Source: Halorubrum trapanicum
GTDB lineage: Archaea > Halobacteriota > Halobacteria > Halobacteriales > Haloferacaceae
Assembly (NCBI RefSeq): GCF_017873555.1
Contig: NZ_JAGGKE010000001.1
Coordinates: 186,001 to 250,000, forward strand
DNA: 64,000 nucleotides
Direction of reading: 5' to 3'
The translations under genes and the position numbers were made by a program. Shown piece by piece: positions 42,356-52,092 of the stretch (positions are counted from its first letter, which is position 1; every line of letters starts with the position of its first letter). The notes under the pieces are model-generated. The model had not been told where the DNA came from, searched no databases, and worked only from the letters and a program-made list of their open reading frames with translations.

Positions 42356-44137
42356 TTACGGACCAAACGCCTCGTTGAGGCGACTACGGAACTCGTCGAG
42401 TTCGTCGAGGTGGTCGTTGATGTCGTCCAGCTCGGCGGCCACGTCGTCGAGGTCCTCGCCGAGGCGGTCCTCGATGTCGGTGAGCCGCGTGTCGACCTCC
42501 GCGAGGTCGTCCCACAGGTCGTCGAACTCCTCGTCGAAGCGGTCGAGATCGGACTCGACATCGTCTACACGCTCCGCCGCGTCGTCGGCACGTCCCTCGG
42601 CATCGTCGGCGCGCTCCTCGGCGTTCTCGGCGCGCTCTGCCGCTCTGTCGACCTCCTCGTACAGCGTCTCGACATCGTCGCCCAGGTCGTCGACCGTCTC
42701 CGCAACCGACTCGGTCTCGCCTTCGACCCGGTCTACATCTGCGCTGAGGTCGTCGACGTCGGTCTCGACGGTCGAGACGGCGTCTCGGACCGATTCGACC
42801 GTTTCGTCGACGGACGCGACCTCGTCTTCGACCGCGCGCACGTCACCTTCCACGTCCCGAACGTCCTCCTCGACGCTGTGAACGTCGCTTTCGACTGCCT
42901 CGACGCCCTCCTCGACGTCGTCGACTCGCTCCTCGACCGCGCCGACCGCGTCCGAGGCGGAGGCGACCGCGGAGTCGACGCGGGCGACGTCCGACTCGAT
43001 CGCCTCGCGCTCGTCGGCAGCGTCGTCGAAGCGGTCGTCGAGCGCGGAGACATCGGACTCGACGGCGTCGACCCGGTCGTCGATCCCGTCGAGGATCTCC
43101 CGGGCGGTCCCCTCGCCGTCGATGAACTCCGCGAGCGCGTCGGCGTACGCCTCGATGTCGGCCACGCTCGACTGGAGGCGGGCGATCCGCACGTCGACGC
43201 TTCGCGGCACGCTCGCGTCGAACGCCTCCTCGATGGTCGCGATGTCCTCCTCGTCGGCCGCGCCCGTACGGATCTCGGCCGCCAGCGCGGCCGCGAGACC
43301 GCCTTCGCCGGGGAGACCCGCGCGCTCGTCGCTCTCCTCGTCGTCCGCTCCTTCGTCGGCGGTGCTCTCCGGGTCCGCTTCGACCGACACCTCCGCGTCT
43401 CCGTCGTCGATTTCGGGCGGCTCCCGGGACTCGTCGTCTGCCGGTTCGGATTCGGTCTCCGGTTCGGCCGCGGCACCGAGCGACGCTCCCTCGTGCGGGG
43501 TTACGGCGGCCGTGCCGTCGTCGGCGACCGCGCGAGGTTCCGGAGCGTCGACCTCCGGTTCTGCGTCGGCTTCCGGCTCCGCGTCGGCTTCGGATGTCTC
43601 GATGGATTCGACGTCCGTGTCCTCACCTCGAGACGCCTCTACTGGCTCTTCGGCCGGGTCTTCGGGCAGCAGCTCGTCGTCTTCCGCCATGCCGGGGAGC
43701 GTCGCGCGGTCGCCCGAGAGAACTTCCCTGACCGCGTCCGTGTCACCGGTGCCGAGGACGTCCTCGATCTCCTCGCCGACGGGCACGTGTTCGATCACCG
43801 GCGTGCCGAGGAACCCGTCGAGGTCGGGGTCGTCGTCGCGGATCCCGAACACCGTTTCGACGGTCTCGTCGGGGTCTATCACCCGTTCGAACTCTACGCG
43901 GTGGTCCTTGTACGCCGTCCAGTTCTCGCTTTCGTACTCCGGGTGGAAGCCCACTCGGTCCATCGGGAACGACTCCGGGATCCGGTCGACGATACGCACC
44001 CGTACGGGGTCCTCGCGGTGCGAGGAGAGAGTGTACATCACCGCGGGCACGGGGAACGCGTCGTCCGTGAAGGACTTCTCGACGCGGATGCCGTCCTCGT
44101 CGACGGTCGTGGCCGCCTCCGCCGTCCGTTCGCTCAT
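42356..44137 (-). CDS. Long coiled-coil protein with a conserved N-terminal domain
   Basis: A 593-aa protein. Residues about 15-125 form a beta-type domain (IRVEKSFTDDAFPVPAVMYT, RVRIVDRIPESFPMDRVGFH) without a signal peptide; about 130-290 are acidic low complexity; about 295-593 are heptad repeats of V/I-D/E (DDRFDDAADEREAIESDVAR, VDDVEEGVEAVESDVHSVEE) predicting a long parallel coiled coil. SMC-like or scaffold proteins look like this, but there is no ATPase. Cytosolic. Function unknown. Confidence 0.6.
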   Translation of the reverse strand: MSERTAEAATTVDEDGIRVEKSFTDDAFPVPAVMYTLSSHREDPVRVRIVDRIPESFPMDRVGFHPEYESENWTAYKDHRVEFERVIDPDETVETVFGIRDDDPDLDGFLGTPVIEHVPVGEEIEDVLGTGDTDAVREVLSGDRATLPGMAEDDELLPEDPAEEPVEASRGEDTDVESIETSEADAEPEADAEPEVDAPEPRAVADDGTAAVTPHEGASLGAAAEPETESEPADDESREPPEIDDGDAEVSVEADPESTADEGADDEESDERAGLPGEGGLAAALAAEIRTGAADEEDIATIEEAFDASVPRSVDVRIARLQSSVADIEAYADALAEFIDGEGTAREILDGIDDRVDAVESDVSALDDRFDDAADEREAIESDVARVDSAVASASDAVGAVEERVDDVEEGVEAVESDVHSVEEDVRDVEGDVRAVEDEVASVDETVESVRDAVSTVETDVDDLSADVDRVEGETESVAETVDDLGDDVETLYEEVDRAAERAENAEERADDAEGRADDAAERVDDVESDLDRFDEEFDDLWDDLAEVDTRLTDIEDRLGEDLDDVAAELDDINDHLDELDEFRSRLNEAFGP

Positions 44138-44230
44138 ACACTACGGTCCCGGAGCAGGGGCTTAAATTCCACGGGCCGGGTTTCGTGGTTGATAACCGAA
44201 ACGCGGCGAAAACGGCCGCTCAGCTCCGGT

Positions 44231-45064
44231 CTACAGGTCTATCCGGTCGCCGATCTCGACTACCTCCAACCGATTCGGCGACTCGTAGCTCCGCACGTGG
44301 TCGTGGAGCGCGGTCGGGTCGGCGGTCAGCCCCTTCCACATGTCCCAGTGGGTCGGGACCAGCCGGTCGAGCCCGAGGTCGGCGGCGGCCGTCGCGATCT
44401 CGTTTTCGTCGCTGTACCACTTCGTCCGGACCGATTCGCCCGTCTCTTTGTCGGGAATCGTCCCCTCGGAGCCGAACGCGAGGATACCGAGGTCGATGTC
44501 GAACCGTTCTGCGAGGCCCGTGAACGACGGGGAGGGCTTGCTGTCGCCGGCGTGGAACACCGTGCCAGCCTCGTGTTCGATCACGAAGCCGACGGGGTGG
44601 GTGGCGTCCGCGTCGCGCGTCTCGACGACGTGGACGGTGAACTCGCCGATCCGCAGCTCGTCGCCCTCCCGCACCTCCGTGAACGCGGCCTCGCTCACCG
44701 CGTACTCGTCGGTCCACCGCTCCTCGTCGCGCGCGACCGCGAGCGAGTCGTCGGGCGCGACGAGGTCGGCGTCCGTGTTCTCGAGAATTGGCGCCTGCGA
44801 GGGACCGTGGACGTGGTCCGTGTGTTCGTGGGTGGCCAACACCGCGTCCGCGACGTCGACGTCCGCGGGATCGAACGGGATCGGGATCATCCGGATCGTC
44901 CGCGGCGGGTCGCCCGTGCCGACGTACGGGTCGATCCAGAGGACGGTCCCCTCGCTCCCCTTGACCGCGAAGCCGTTACAGCCCAGGTACCACAGCGCCA
45001 CCGTGTCGGGGTCGGCGTCCGCGACCGCGCGCGGCAGCCAGTCGCCCCAGTCGGAGTCGACCAT
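44231..45064 (-). CDS. MBL-fold metal-dependent hydrolase (UlaG-like)
   Basis: A 277-aa metallo-beta-lactamase fold: LATHEHTDHVHGPS (metal motif HxHxDH form HEHTDH), VFHAGDSKPS (third ligand region), and LVPTHWDMWKG with a C-terminal His. Related to UlaG-type lactonases. Start ATG 45064 fits TAATTATT at 45091-45098 (27-34 nt upstream on the minus strand). Confidence 0.82.
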   Translation of the reverse strand: MVDSDWGDWLPRAVADADPDTVALWYLGCNGFAVKGSEGTVLWIDPYVGTGDPPRTIRMIPIPFDPADVDVADAVLATHEHTDHVHGPSQAPILENTDADLVAPDDSLAVARDEERWTDEYAVSEAAFTEVREGDELRIGEFTVHVVETRDADATHPVGFVIEHEAGTVFHAGDSKPSPSFTGLAERFDIDLGILAFGSEGTIPDKETGESVRTKWYSDENEIATAAADLGLDRLVPTHWDMWKGLTADPTALHDHVRSYESPNRLEVVEIGDRIDL

Positions 45065-45311
45065 GGGCGTCGCTGCGGGAGCGGCCGGGGTAATTATTCC
45101 GGAGTTCGCCGGAACGCGACGAATTACGTCGGTCACTCACCGACGAATTTTTTCTGTCTCTACCGCCACAAATAAACTGTATTTCGCTATACTAAAATCC
45201 GTCCGCCGCGCTCGGTCCGAGCCGAACCCCGAACTCGCGAAAATCGAACCGAGACTGCGTCTACGGAAACGATGAGTCTGAGCGAAAACTCGGACCGCGC
45301 GGACCGCGACG

Positions 45312-46676
45312 CTACTCGGTCAAGAGCCGACCGGGCGTCCACTCGACGCCGTCGAGCTCGCGGTGGGTGAACGGGAGGGCGTCCTCGCCGCTGTAGCTCG
45401 CGACGAGGTGGCCGTCGCCTTCGAGGTAGTACTTGTACGTCGTCAGCCCCTCCAGCCCGACCGGGCCGCGGGCGTGGATCTTCCCGGTGGAGATGCCGAC
45501 CTCCGCCCCCAGCCCGTAGCGGTAGCCGTCCGCGAACCGCGTCGAGGCGTTGTGGAAGACGCTCGCGGCGTCGACGCCGGTCATGAACGCCTCGGCCGTC
45601 TCGGGGTCCTCGGTGAGGATCGACTCGGTGTGTTTCGAGCCGTGTTCGTTGACGTGCTCGATCGCGTCGTACGCGTCGTCGACTACCCTGATCGACAGTT
45701 CGAGGTCGCCGTACTCGGTGTCCCAGTCGTCGTCGGTCGCGGGCGCGACGTCGACGACCTCGCGGGTCCGCTCGTCGCCGCGGAGTTCGACGCCGGCGTC
45801 CTCGTAGCGCGCGCCGAGGCCGGGAAGGAACGCGTCGGCGACGGACTCGTGGACGAGCAGCGTCTCGACGGCGTTGCACACCGCCGGGTACTGGACCTTC
45901 GCGTCGAAGGCCACGTCTTCCGCCATCGACAGGTCGGCGTCCGCGTCGACGTAGACGTGACAGATCCCCTCGGTGTGGCCCAACACCGGGATCTGCGTGT
46001 TCTCCTGGATGTAGGAGACGAACTCCGAGGAGCCGCGCGGCATCACGAGGTCCACGCTGTCGTCCAGTTCGAGCAGTCGGTCGACCGCCTCGTGCGCCTC
46101 GATGAGCGCGGCCCAGCCGTCGGGGAGGTCCGCGGTCGCGTCGATTATCGCCTCGTGGAGGATCCGGTTCGACTCGCTCGCCTCGCTGCCGCCCTTGAGG
46201 ACGACGGCGTTGCCGGACTTCAGCGCGAGCGCCGCGATCTGGACGAGGGCGTCCGGCCGCGACTCGAACACGGTCGCGACGACGCCGATCGGCACCGCGA
46301 CGCGGTACAGCTCTAAGTCCTCGTCGAGCTCGCGCGCCGCCAGCGTCTCGCCGAGCGGGTCGTCCTGTGCGGCGACCGACTCGACCATCGACGCGATATC
46401 CTCGACCTTCGTCGCGTCGAGCTTCAGCCGGTCGACCAGGGCCTGCGTGTACTCGCCGTCCGCGAGCATCGCCTCCGCCTCCTCGACGTCGGCCGCGTTC
46501 GCCTCGAGGATCTCCGACTCGCGCTCGCGGATCACGTCGGCGATAGACCGGAGCGCCTCGTCGCGGGTCGCTTCGTCGGCGTTCGCGAGCCGCAGGGCGG
46601 CGCGCTCCGCCCGGCGGGCCAGTTCGTCCGTGTCCGCTTCCAGGTCGGTGTCCGGTTCGGTGTGGCTCTCACTCAT
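45312..46676 (-). CDS. proA: Gamma-glutamyl phosphate reductase
   Basis: About 454 aa, second step of proline synthesis (glutamyl-5-phosphate to glutamate semialdehyde, NADPH). Motifs: [53 protein letters not shown] with the catalytic Cys, and VYHN-like [15 protein letters not shown]. Start: ATG 46676 overlaps the proB stop; a GTG at 46685 is possible. Operon proC-proB-proA. Confidence 0.93.
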   Translation of the reverse strand: MSESHTEPDTDLEADTDELARRAERAALRLANADEATRDEALRSIADVIRERESEILEANAADVEEAEAMLADGEYTQALVDRLKLDATKVEDIASMVESVAAQDDPLGETLAARELDEDLELYRVAVPIGVVATVFESRPDALVQIAALALKSGNAVVLKGGSEASESNRILHEAIIDATADLPDGWAALIEAHEAVDRLLELDDSVDLVMPRGSSEFVSYIQENTQIPVLGHTEGICHVYVDADADLSMAEDVAFDAKVQYPAVCNAVETLLVHESVADAFLPGLGARYEDAGVELRGDERTREVVDVAPATDDDWDTEYGDLELSIRVVDDAYDAIEHVNEHGSKHTESILTEDPETAEAFMTGVDAASVFHNASTRFADGYRYGLGAEVGISTGKIHARGPVGLEGLTTYKYYLEGDGHLVASYSGEDALPFTHRELDGVEWTPGRLLTE

Positions 46677-47544
46677 CGTCGTCACCCGTCTTGGGGACGA
46701 ATAGCGTGCCCGTCGGCTTACCCGCTGCGATCCGCGCTAACACGTCGCGCTCGGCCGAGCCGGCGATGATCGCCGGGATCCCGTGGCGGCTCACGTCGTG
46801 GGCGCCCTCCACCTTCGTGCGGATCCCGCCGAAGTCGGTCTCTGTGCCGCCGCCGACGATCTCGCGGAGCCGCTCGTAGCCGTCGTCGACCGCCTCGATC
46901 AGCGCCGCGTCCGGGTCGCGCTTCGGGTTCCCGGTGTAGACGCCGTCGACGTCCGTGAGCGTCACGAGGAGGTCGGCGTCGAGTCCGAGCGCGACCGACG
47001 CCGACAGCATGTCGTTGTCGCCGATCCGCAGCTCGTCGGTCGCCACCGCGTCGTTCTCGTTGACGACCGGGACGACCCCCCACGACAGCAGCGTCTCGAC
47101 GGTGTTGGTGAAGTTGTCGAACCGCTCGGGCGCGTCGAGGTCGGTCCCCGTCACGAGAATCTGCGCGACGTCCTGGTCGAACCGCTCGAAGCTCTGGGTG
47201 TAGTGGCGCATCAGCAGCCCCTGCCCCACCGTCGAGAGCGCCTGGCTCTCCGCGATGGAGTCGACGCCCTCGCGCGACTCCGGTCCCACGTCGAGCCGGC
47301 CCGTCCCGGCGCCGACCGCCCCCGACGAGACCAGCACGACCTCCGTGCCGCGCTCGCGGAGGTCCATCACGTCGGCGACGAGCTTGTCGAGCTTCACGCG
47401 GTCGAGCCGGGAGTCCTCGTCCGTCAACGAGTTCGTTCCGGCCTTGACGATCACGCGGTCGGCGGCGGCCGCCCGCTCGCGAGCGGCCGCGACGCGCTCG
47501 GCGTCGGCCGCGCCGACCCGCTCGACGCCCGCGTCCTCAGGCAT
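46669..47544 (-). CDS. proB: Glutamate 5-kinase
   Basis: A 291-aa amino-acid kinase: [54 protein letters not shown] (active site), [17 protein letters not shown], and [18 protein letters not shown]. It has no C-terminal PUA domain, as in archaea. Overlaps proC by 8 bp and proA by about 8 bp. Confidence 0.93.
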   Translation of the reverse strand: MPEDAGVERVGAADAERVAAARERAAAADRVIVKAGTNSLTDEDSRLDRVKLDKLVADVMDLRERGTEVVLVSSGAVGAGTGRLDVGPESREGVDSIAESQALSTVGQGLLMRHYTQSFERFDQDVAQILVTGTDLDAPERFDNFTNTVETLLSWGVVPVVNENDAVATDELRIGDNDMLSASVALGLDADLLVTLTDVDGVYTGNPKRDPDAALIEAVDDGYERLREIVGGGTETDFGGIRTKVEGAHDVSRHGIPAIIAGSAERDVLARIAAGKPTGTLFVPKTGDDDE

Positions 47545-48313
47545 CGTCGAACTCCGCGGCGAGCTCTCGGGACCGGCGCTCGGCCGCCGCGACGGCGTCC
47601 CCGACCGCCGCGTCCGCGTCGCTGTCCCACAGCACCTCCATCCCCTCGATGGTCGTTCCGTTCGGCGAACAGACCGCGTCGATCAGCTCGTCGACGCTGC
47701 GCTCGTCGCGCAGTACGGTCTCGGCAGCGCCCTTGAACGTCTGCGCGGCCAGCGTCTCCGCCTGCTCGGGGTCGAGTCCGCCCTCGACCCCGCCCTGTTT
47801 CATCGCGTCGATGAGGTAGAAGGCGAACGCGGGACCGCTGCCGTTGACGGCCGTCGAGACGTGCATCAGCGACTCGTCGACCTCGACGAACTCGCCGACC
47901 GCGTCGAGCATGGCCCGGACCTCGTCGGTGAGTCCCTCGTTGGTCGCGGCCGCGGCCATATCTCCGGTCTCCGCCGCGAGGTTTGGCATGATCCGGACGA
48001 CCGGCGCGTCGGTGCGCTCGGCGACGAACTCGCGGGGCAGCCCCGCGGCCAGCGTCACGAGCTGCTGGTCCGCGCGGAGGTCGAGTTCGTCGAGCACCGC
48101 GGGCGCCACGTCCGGCTTCACCGCGAGGACGACGATGTCGGCGTCGCGCGCCGCCGCCACGTCGTCGGTCGTCTCGTCGACGGCGTCTTCGATCGCGGCG
48201 AGCGCCTCGGAGTCGAGGTCGATCGCCGTGAGGTGGTACCCCTCCGCGCGGGCGAGCCCCCTGAGCAGGGCGCCCCCCATGTTCCCGCAGCCGATAACGC
48301 TCACTCGAGTCAT
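47537..48313 (-). CDS. proC: Pyrroline-5-carboxylate reductase
   Basis: A 258-aa enzyme for the last step of proline synthesis: Rossmann [50 protein letters not shown], and [20 protein letters not shown] with the conserved active-site segment and [20 protein letters not shown]. First in the proline operon; a TATA-like GGTATGTCC lies about 27 nt upstream on the minus strand. Confidence 0.92.
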   Translation of the reverse strand: MTRVSVIGCGNMGGALLRGLARAEGYHLTAIDLDSEALAAIEDAVDETTDDVAAARDADIVVLAVKPDVAPAVLDELDLRADQQLVTLAAGLPREFVAERTDAPVVRIMPNLAAETGDMAAAATNEGLTDEVRAMLDAVGEFVEVDESLMHVSTAVNGSGPAFAFYLIDAMKQGGVEGGLDPEQAETLAAQTFKGAAETVLRDERSVDELIDAVCSPNGTTIEGMEVLWDSDADAAVGDAVAAAERRSRELAAEFDDA

Positions 48314-48401
48314 TTGGCTCTACGGAGTCGGTCGGCGGACATACCAACTGCGGTTTTCGCAAGTTTCCGCGAACCGGCGATACCCAGCGTCTCGGAGGGT
48401 G

Positions 48402-49439
48402 CTAAACCAGATCCGCGTACAGCGACCGGTACCGGTCGGCGATCGCGTCGAGCGAGAACGCCTCGCTGCGTTCGGCGGCGTTCGCGCCGAGTTCCGCCCG
48501 CCGGTCGGCGTCGCGAAGTTCGTCTATCGCGTCGACGAACCCCGTCACGTTGTCGCCGCGAGCGCGGTCGTCGTCGTCCCTCTCCGCGGCCTCTTCCCCG
48601 CTTCGCTCGTCACCCACCTTCAGGCAGTCCTCGCCGTCCGCCAGCCACGAGAACGTCTCGATGTCGCGGACGACGACCGGCTTTCCGGCCGCCATCGCCT
48701 CCAAGAGCGCGATCCCCTCGTTCTCCTCGTGGGTCGGGAAACAGAAGACGTCGCCCGCGGCGTACGCGCCGCGGATGTCGTCGACGAAGCCGGTGAACGT
48801 ACAGTTCGCGGGCGCCTCGTCGATGAGTCTCGTCGTCTCGCGCCCCTTCAGCGACCGGTCGATCGGGCCGAACCAGACGAAGTCGACGTCGGGGGTCCGG
48901 TGGGCCGTCTCCACGAACGTCTCCAGCCCCTTCCGCTTGATCACGTGCCCGACGAGGAACACCGTCGGCGGGTCCAGGTCGTAGCGCTCGCGGTACTCGG
49001 TCTCCAGCGACTCGAACCCCGCCAGCTTCTCGCGGTCGACGCCGTTCGAGACGACGGTCGTGGGCACGTCCGCGTACCCTTCGATGAGGTCGCGGTTGTA
49101 CTCGGAGGGGCAGATCAGGCGGTCGGCGAGCCCGTACGCGCGCCGGAGGTACGGCTTGAGCGGCCGCGCGAGCGCGTTGGTGAAGCGGAAGCTGTCGCCG
49201 AAGTCCTCGGCGGTGACGTGGGTGTGCGCGACGACCGGAACGCCCGCCTTCCGCGCGCGGCGCGCGTGCCAGACCGAGCGCGGTCCCATCACGTTGAGGT
49301 GGAGCACGTCGGCGTCGAGCGTCGGCTCCGTCGTGTACTCGATGCCGACCCGGTCGAACATCTTCCGCTGGTGGTCGACTGAGGCGGCGATGCCGCCGGT
49401 GACCTGGTCTTCGAACTCGAAGTAGTGGCTGACTTTCAT
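48402..49439 (-). CDS. GT4 family glycosyltransferase
   Basis: A 345-aa GT-B glycosyltransferase: N-terminal MKVSHYFEFEDQVTGGIAAS, donor domain VFLVGHVIKRKGLETFVETA, and FPTHEENEGIALLEAMAAGK PVV with the EX7E-type Glu pair. An acidic insert (ERSGEEAAERDDDDRARGD) is near residue 290. Acceptor unknown; next to a sulfatase-like gene on the same strand (58 bp upstream), so probably cell-surface or lipid glycosylation. Confidence 0.85.
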   Translation of the reverse strand: MKVSHYFEFEDQVTGGIAASVDHQRKMFDRVGIEYTTEPTLDADVLHLNVMGPRSVWHARRARKAGVPVVAHTHVTAEDFGDSFRFTNALARPLKPYLRRAYGLADRLICPSEYNRDLIEGYADVPTTVVSNGVDREKLAGFESLETEYRERYDLDPPTVFLVGHVIKRKGLETFVETAHRTPDVDFVWFGPIDRSLKGRETTRLIDEAPANCTFTGFVDDIRGAYAAGDVFCFPTHEENEGIALLEAMAAGKPVVVRDIETFSWLADGEDCLKVGDERSGEEAAERDDDDRARGDNVTGFVDAIDELRDADRRAELGANAAERSEAFSLDAIADRYRSLYADLV

Positions 49440-49497
49440 CGGTGGGTACCGGGAGCCGGTCGCGCGGCGGTCGCGTCGGCCGGCGGGGTCGGGTCGG

Positions 49498-50364
49498 CTA
49501 CTCGACTTCGAGCCACGGGACCTCCATCAGCGCGGGGATGTGCGTCTCGATGTGGTGTTCCCAGACGCCCTCCTCGCCGAACGCCTCGCCGTGGTCGGCG
49601 GTGACGACCACGTCGCCGTCGAGCTCCTCGACGAGTTCCGAGACGCTCTCTAAGGCGATCCGGAGGTTCTCCTCGTACATCGACAGCGCGGTCACGCGCG
49701 TGCCGTCCGTCACGAGGTCCTTCGGGTCGAGTTCGAGCCACAGGCCGGCCTTCTGGGCGAACTCGCTGTCGTCCAGTCGGCTCTCGATCTTCGGCCGGAC
49801 CGAGTCGCTGAGCGAGGAGAGCAGCCCGCCGTCGTCGTCGCTGTCTCCCTCCGCCTCCTCTTCCTCCTGCCGTTTGATCCCCTTCTGGATCTGCTTGAGC
49901 TTCTGCCCCTTGCCCCGCGAGAGGTAGGGGGCGTGCGGTTGCATGTAGTGGAGGACGGTGCGGTCTGCGCGCTCGATCGCGTCGCGGTTGTTGCGGTACG
50001 CCGCCGCGATCCCCTCCGGCGGGACGGTGCCGAGGTCGTCGTCCCACTGGGTCTTCCAGACGTCGTGAATGTCGCTGATGTGGTCGGAGGCGGTCCACTC
50101 GTAGTCGCAGCTGGCGCCCCACTTCAGCTCGTTCAGCGGGATCCCCAGGTCGTTGATGAAGGGGTTTCCGGAGAAGTACGCGATGTCGTGGTCGCCGGTG
50201 AACGTGCGGTAGGCCCACTCCGGCGTCGACGAGCCGATACTCCGGCGCTTCTCGAGCGTCCCGTCGAGGTACTCGTCGTACACGTCCGCGAACACGTCGT
50301 ACCGGCACGCGTCGAGCACCAGACAGTAGTCCCACTCCGACTCGAGGAACCGCTGATCTTCCAT
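49498..50364 (-). CDS. Alkaline phosphatase/sulfatase superfamily protein
   Basis: A 288-aa soluble protein. EWDYCLVLDACRYDVFADVY (metal Asp and nucleophile-position region), HYMQPHAPYLSRGKG and VVVTADHGEAFGEEGVWEHH (metal ligands DHG..H) define the fold. A charged insert (QEEEEAEGDSDDDGG) is typical of halophiles. No signal peptide. Nearby glycosyltransferases suggest sulfate or phosphate transfer on surface glycans. Confidence 0.78.
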   Translation of the reverse strand: MEDQRFLESEWDYCLVLDACRYDVFADVYDEYLDGTLEKRRSIGSSTPEWAYRTFTGDHDIAYFSGNPFINDLGIPLNELKWGASCDYEWTASDHISDIHDVWKTQWDDDLGTVPPEGIAAAYRNNRDAIERADRTVLHYMQPHAPYLSRGKGQKLKQIQKGIKRQEEEEAEGDSDDDGGLLSSLSDSVRPKIESRLDDSEFAQKAGLWLELDPKDLVTDGTRVTALSMYEENLRIALESVSELVEELDGDVVVTADHGEAFGEEGVWEHHIETHIPALMEVPWLEVE

Positions 50365-50514
50365 TGGGTGGTCCGTCGGCCCGCCGGTACGTATGTATTC
50401 TCATTCGCTCGCACCGAAACGGCGGCTCCCGCCGGGGTCAGGTCGCCGCTGAGGGACCGCCGCCCGGCGGACGCGAAGCAGACGTTTCAAGTTCGCTACG
50501 GCGTCACCTCGTCT

Positions 50515-51528
50515 ATGGAAGGCCCACAACGACGCGCGCTGATCCTCGGGGCGGCCGGCGCGGTCGTCCTCCTCGCGCTGCTTTTCGTCGTCGTCGGGGT
50601 CGAGCGCGTCGTCGACGCGCTCGCGGCCGCGGACCCGGTCCTCGTCGCCGCGACCGCCGGACTCGGTCTCTGCTGGCTCGTCGCGTGGAGCCTCATGTTA
50701 CGCGCCGTGCTGGGCGCGCTCGACGTCGAGCTGTCCGTCTGGACCGCGTTCCTCGTGTACAGCGGCGCCGCCTTCGCGAACAACGTCACGCCGTTCGGGC
50801 AGGCGGGCGGCGAGCCGGTCGCCGCGGCGCTCATCTCGAAGGTCGGCGAAGCCAGATACGAGACGGGACTCGTCGGTATCGCGAGCGTCGACGTGCTCAA
50901 CGTCGTCCCCTCCGTGTCGCTCGTGTTCCTCGGCGTGGGTTCGTACGCGGCCACCACCGCGGTCGGCGACCGGGTCGGGTTCGCCGTCGCGAGCGCGGTC
51001 GCGCTGATCGCCGGGATCGTCACGGCGATCGCGTTCGTCTGGCGCTACCGCGTGGCGGTCGTCGACCGCGTCCCGGGGGCGATCGGCCCGTTCCTCGGGC
51101 GTCTCGACCGGTTCGACGCCGAGACGATCGAGGCCGGGCTCGCCGACCGGCTGGGGAACTTCTTCGCCGACATCGAGCGCGTCGGCACCGACCGGCCGCG
51201 ACTCCTCGGGATCGTCGCGCTCTCGCTCGTCGGCTGGCTCTTTCAGGCGGCCGCGCTCACCGCCGCGTTCGCCGCGGTCGGTCACCCGATCTCCCCTTTG
51301 ATCCCCGTCTTCGTCGTCCCGCTGTCGTACGTGGCGGGCGCGACGCCGCTCCCCGGCGGCCTCGGCGGTATCGAGGCCGCCCTCGTCGGCCTGCTCGTGC
51401 CCACGACCGGCGTCGCCGCGTCGGCGATCACCGCCGCGGTCCTCGTCTTCCGCGGCGCCGTCTACTGGCTCCCGATGGTGGTCGGCGGCGCGTCGGCCTC
51501 CGCGCTGGGCGTCAGGGCGTTCGAGTGA
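50515..51528 (+). CDS. Flippase-like integral membrane protein (UPF0104/LPG synthase TM-like)
   Basis: A 337-aa protein with about eight hydrophobic helices and the family block FLVYSGAAFANNVTPFGQAG GEPV plus VPLSYVAGATPLPGGLGGIE. These proteins share the membrane part of lysylphosphatidylglycerol synthase (flippase domain) without the soluble enzyme domain. ATG 50515 is preferred to the much longer frame, which crosses the antisense sulfatase-like gene. Lipid or polyprenyl-sugar flipping is inferred. Confidence 0.78.
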   Translation: MEGPQRRALILGAAGAVVLLALLFVVVGVERVVDALAAADPVLVAATAGLGLCWLVAWSLMLRAVLGALDVELSVWTAFLVYSGAAFANNVTPFGQAGGEPVAAALISKVGEARYETGLVGIASVDVLNVVPSVSLVFLGVGSYAATTAVGDRVGFAVASAVALIAGIVTAIAFVWRYRVAVVDRVPGAIGPFLGRLDRFDAETIEAGLADRLGNFFADIERVGTDRPRLLGIVALSLVGWLFQAAALTAAFAAVGHPISPLIPVFVVPLSYVAGATPLPGGLGGIEAALVGLLVPTTGVAASAITAAVLVFRGAVYWLPMVVGGASASALGVRAFE

Positions 51529-51553
51529 GTCGGGGGCTCCGCGACCCGTCGGG

Positions 51554-52018
51554 CTACCGCACCGAGCGCCGACGCAGCGCCACGCCGAGCGCGAACGCCG
51601 CGCTCCCGAGCGTGAGCGCGAGCACGAGCGCGACGACTGGGCCGATCCGCAGTCCGGTCAGGAGTTCTGCGCGCGGGTCGAGTCCGACGACGGACGGGCG
51701 CGGCACCGCGTAGCCGCCGGCACCGGTCGCGTCGCCGCGGACGAGCGCCGCGAGCGGCGGCACCACATAGATCCAGACCGCGGCGAGGAACACCGACACC
51801 CAGCCGACGAGGAGACCGCCCCGGTACCGGCCGACGTACCCCGCTGCGCCGAGCGCGACGGCGACGAGACCTGCCCAGAGCGCGTATCGTCCGGCGGTCC
51901 GCATCGGTTCCCACGGCAGGACGACGAGGAGCGATGCGGCGGCGAGGGCGACCGCGACCGCCCCGAGAGCGCGGGTAGCGGTCCGGCCCGTGCCGGGAAG
52001 GAGGGCGTTCGAGGACAC
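51554..52018 (-). CDS. Small multi-pass membrane protein, unknown
   Basis: A 154-aa protein with four hydrophobic segments (about residues 17-35, 43-62, 68-95, 123-148) and a basic C-terminus (LRRRSVR). No motif. 74 bp downstream of the DUF2070 gene on the same strand, perhaps cotranscribed. Confidence 0.6.
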   Translation of the reverse strand: MSSNALLPGTGRTATRALGAVAVALAAASLLVVLPWEPMRTAGRYALWAGLVAVALGAAGYVGRYRGGLLVGWVSVFLAAVWIYVVPPLAALVRGDATGAGGYAVPRPSVVGLDPRAELLTGLRIGPVVALVLALTLGSAAFALGVALRRRSVR

Positions 52019-52092
52019 GTCTCGCGATCACGGGGGGAGGACAAAAACGCTCGGGCGACTGCCGCCGGTCCGCGGTCGCGAGCGGCGGCCCC

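Noticed and set aside
42281-45175. Very long plus-strand frame (964 codons) opposite the coiled-coil and MBL genes
   Set aside because: Product of the strong codon bias of the minus-strand genes; no family motifs in this frame.
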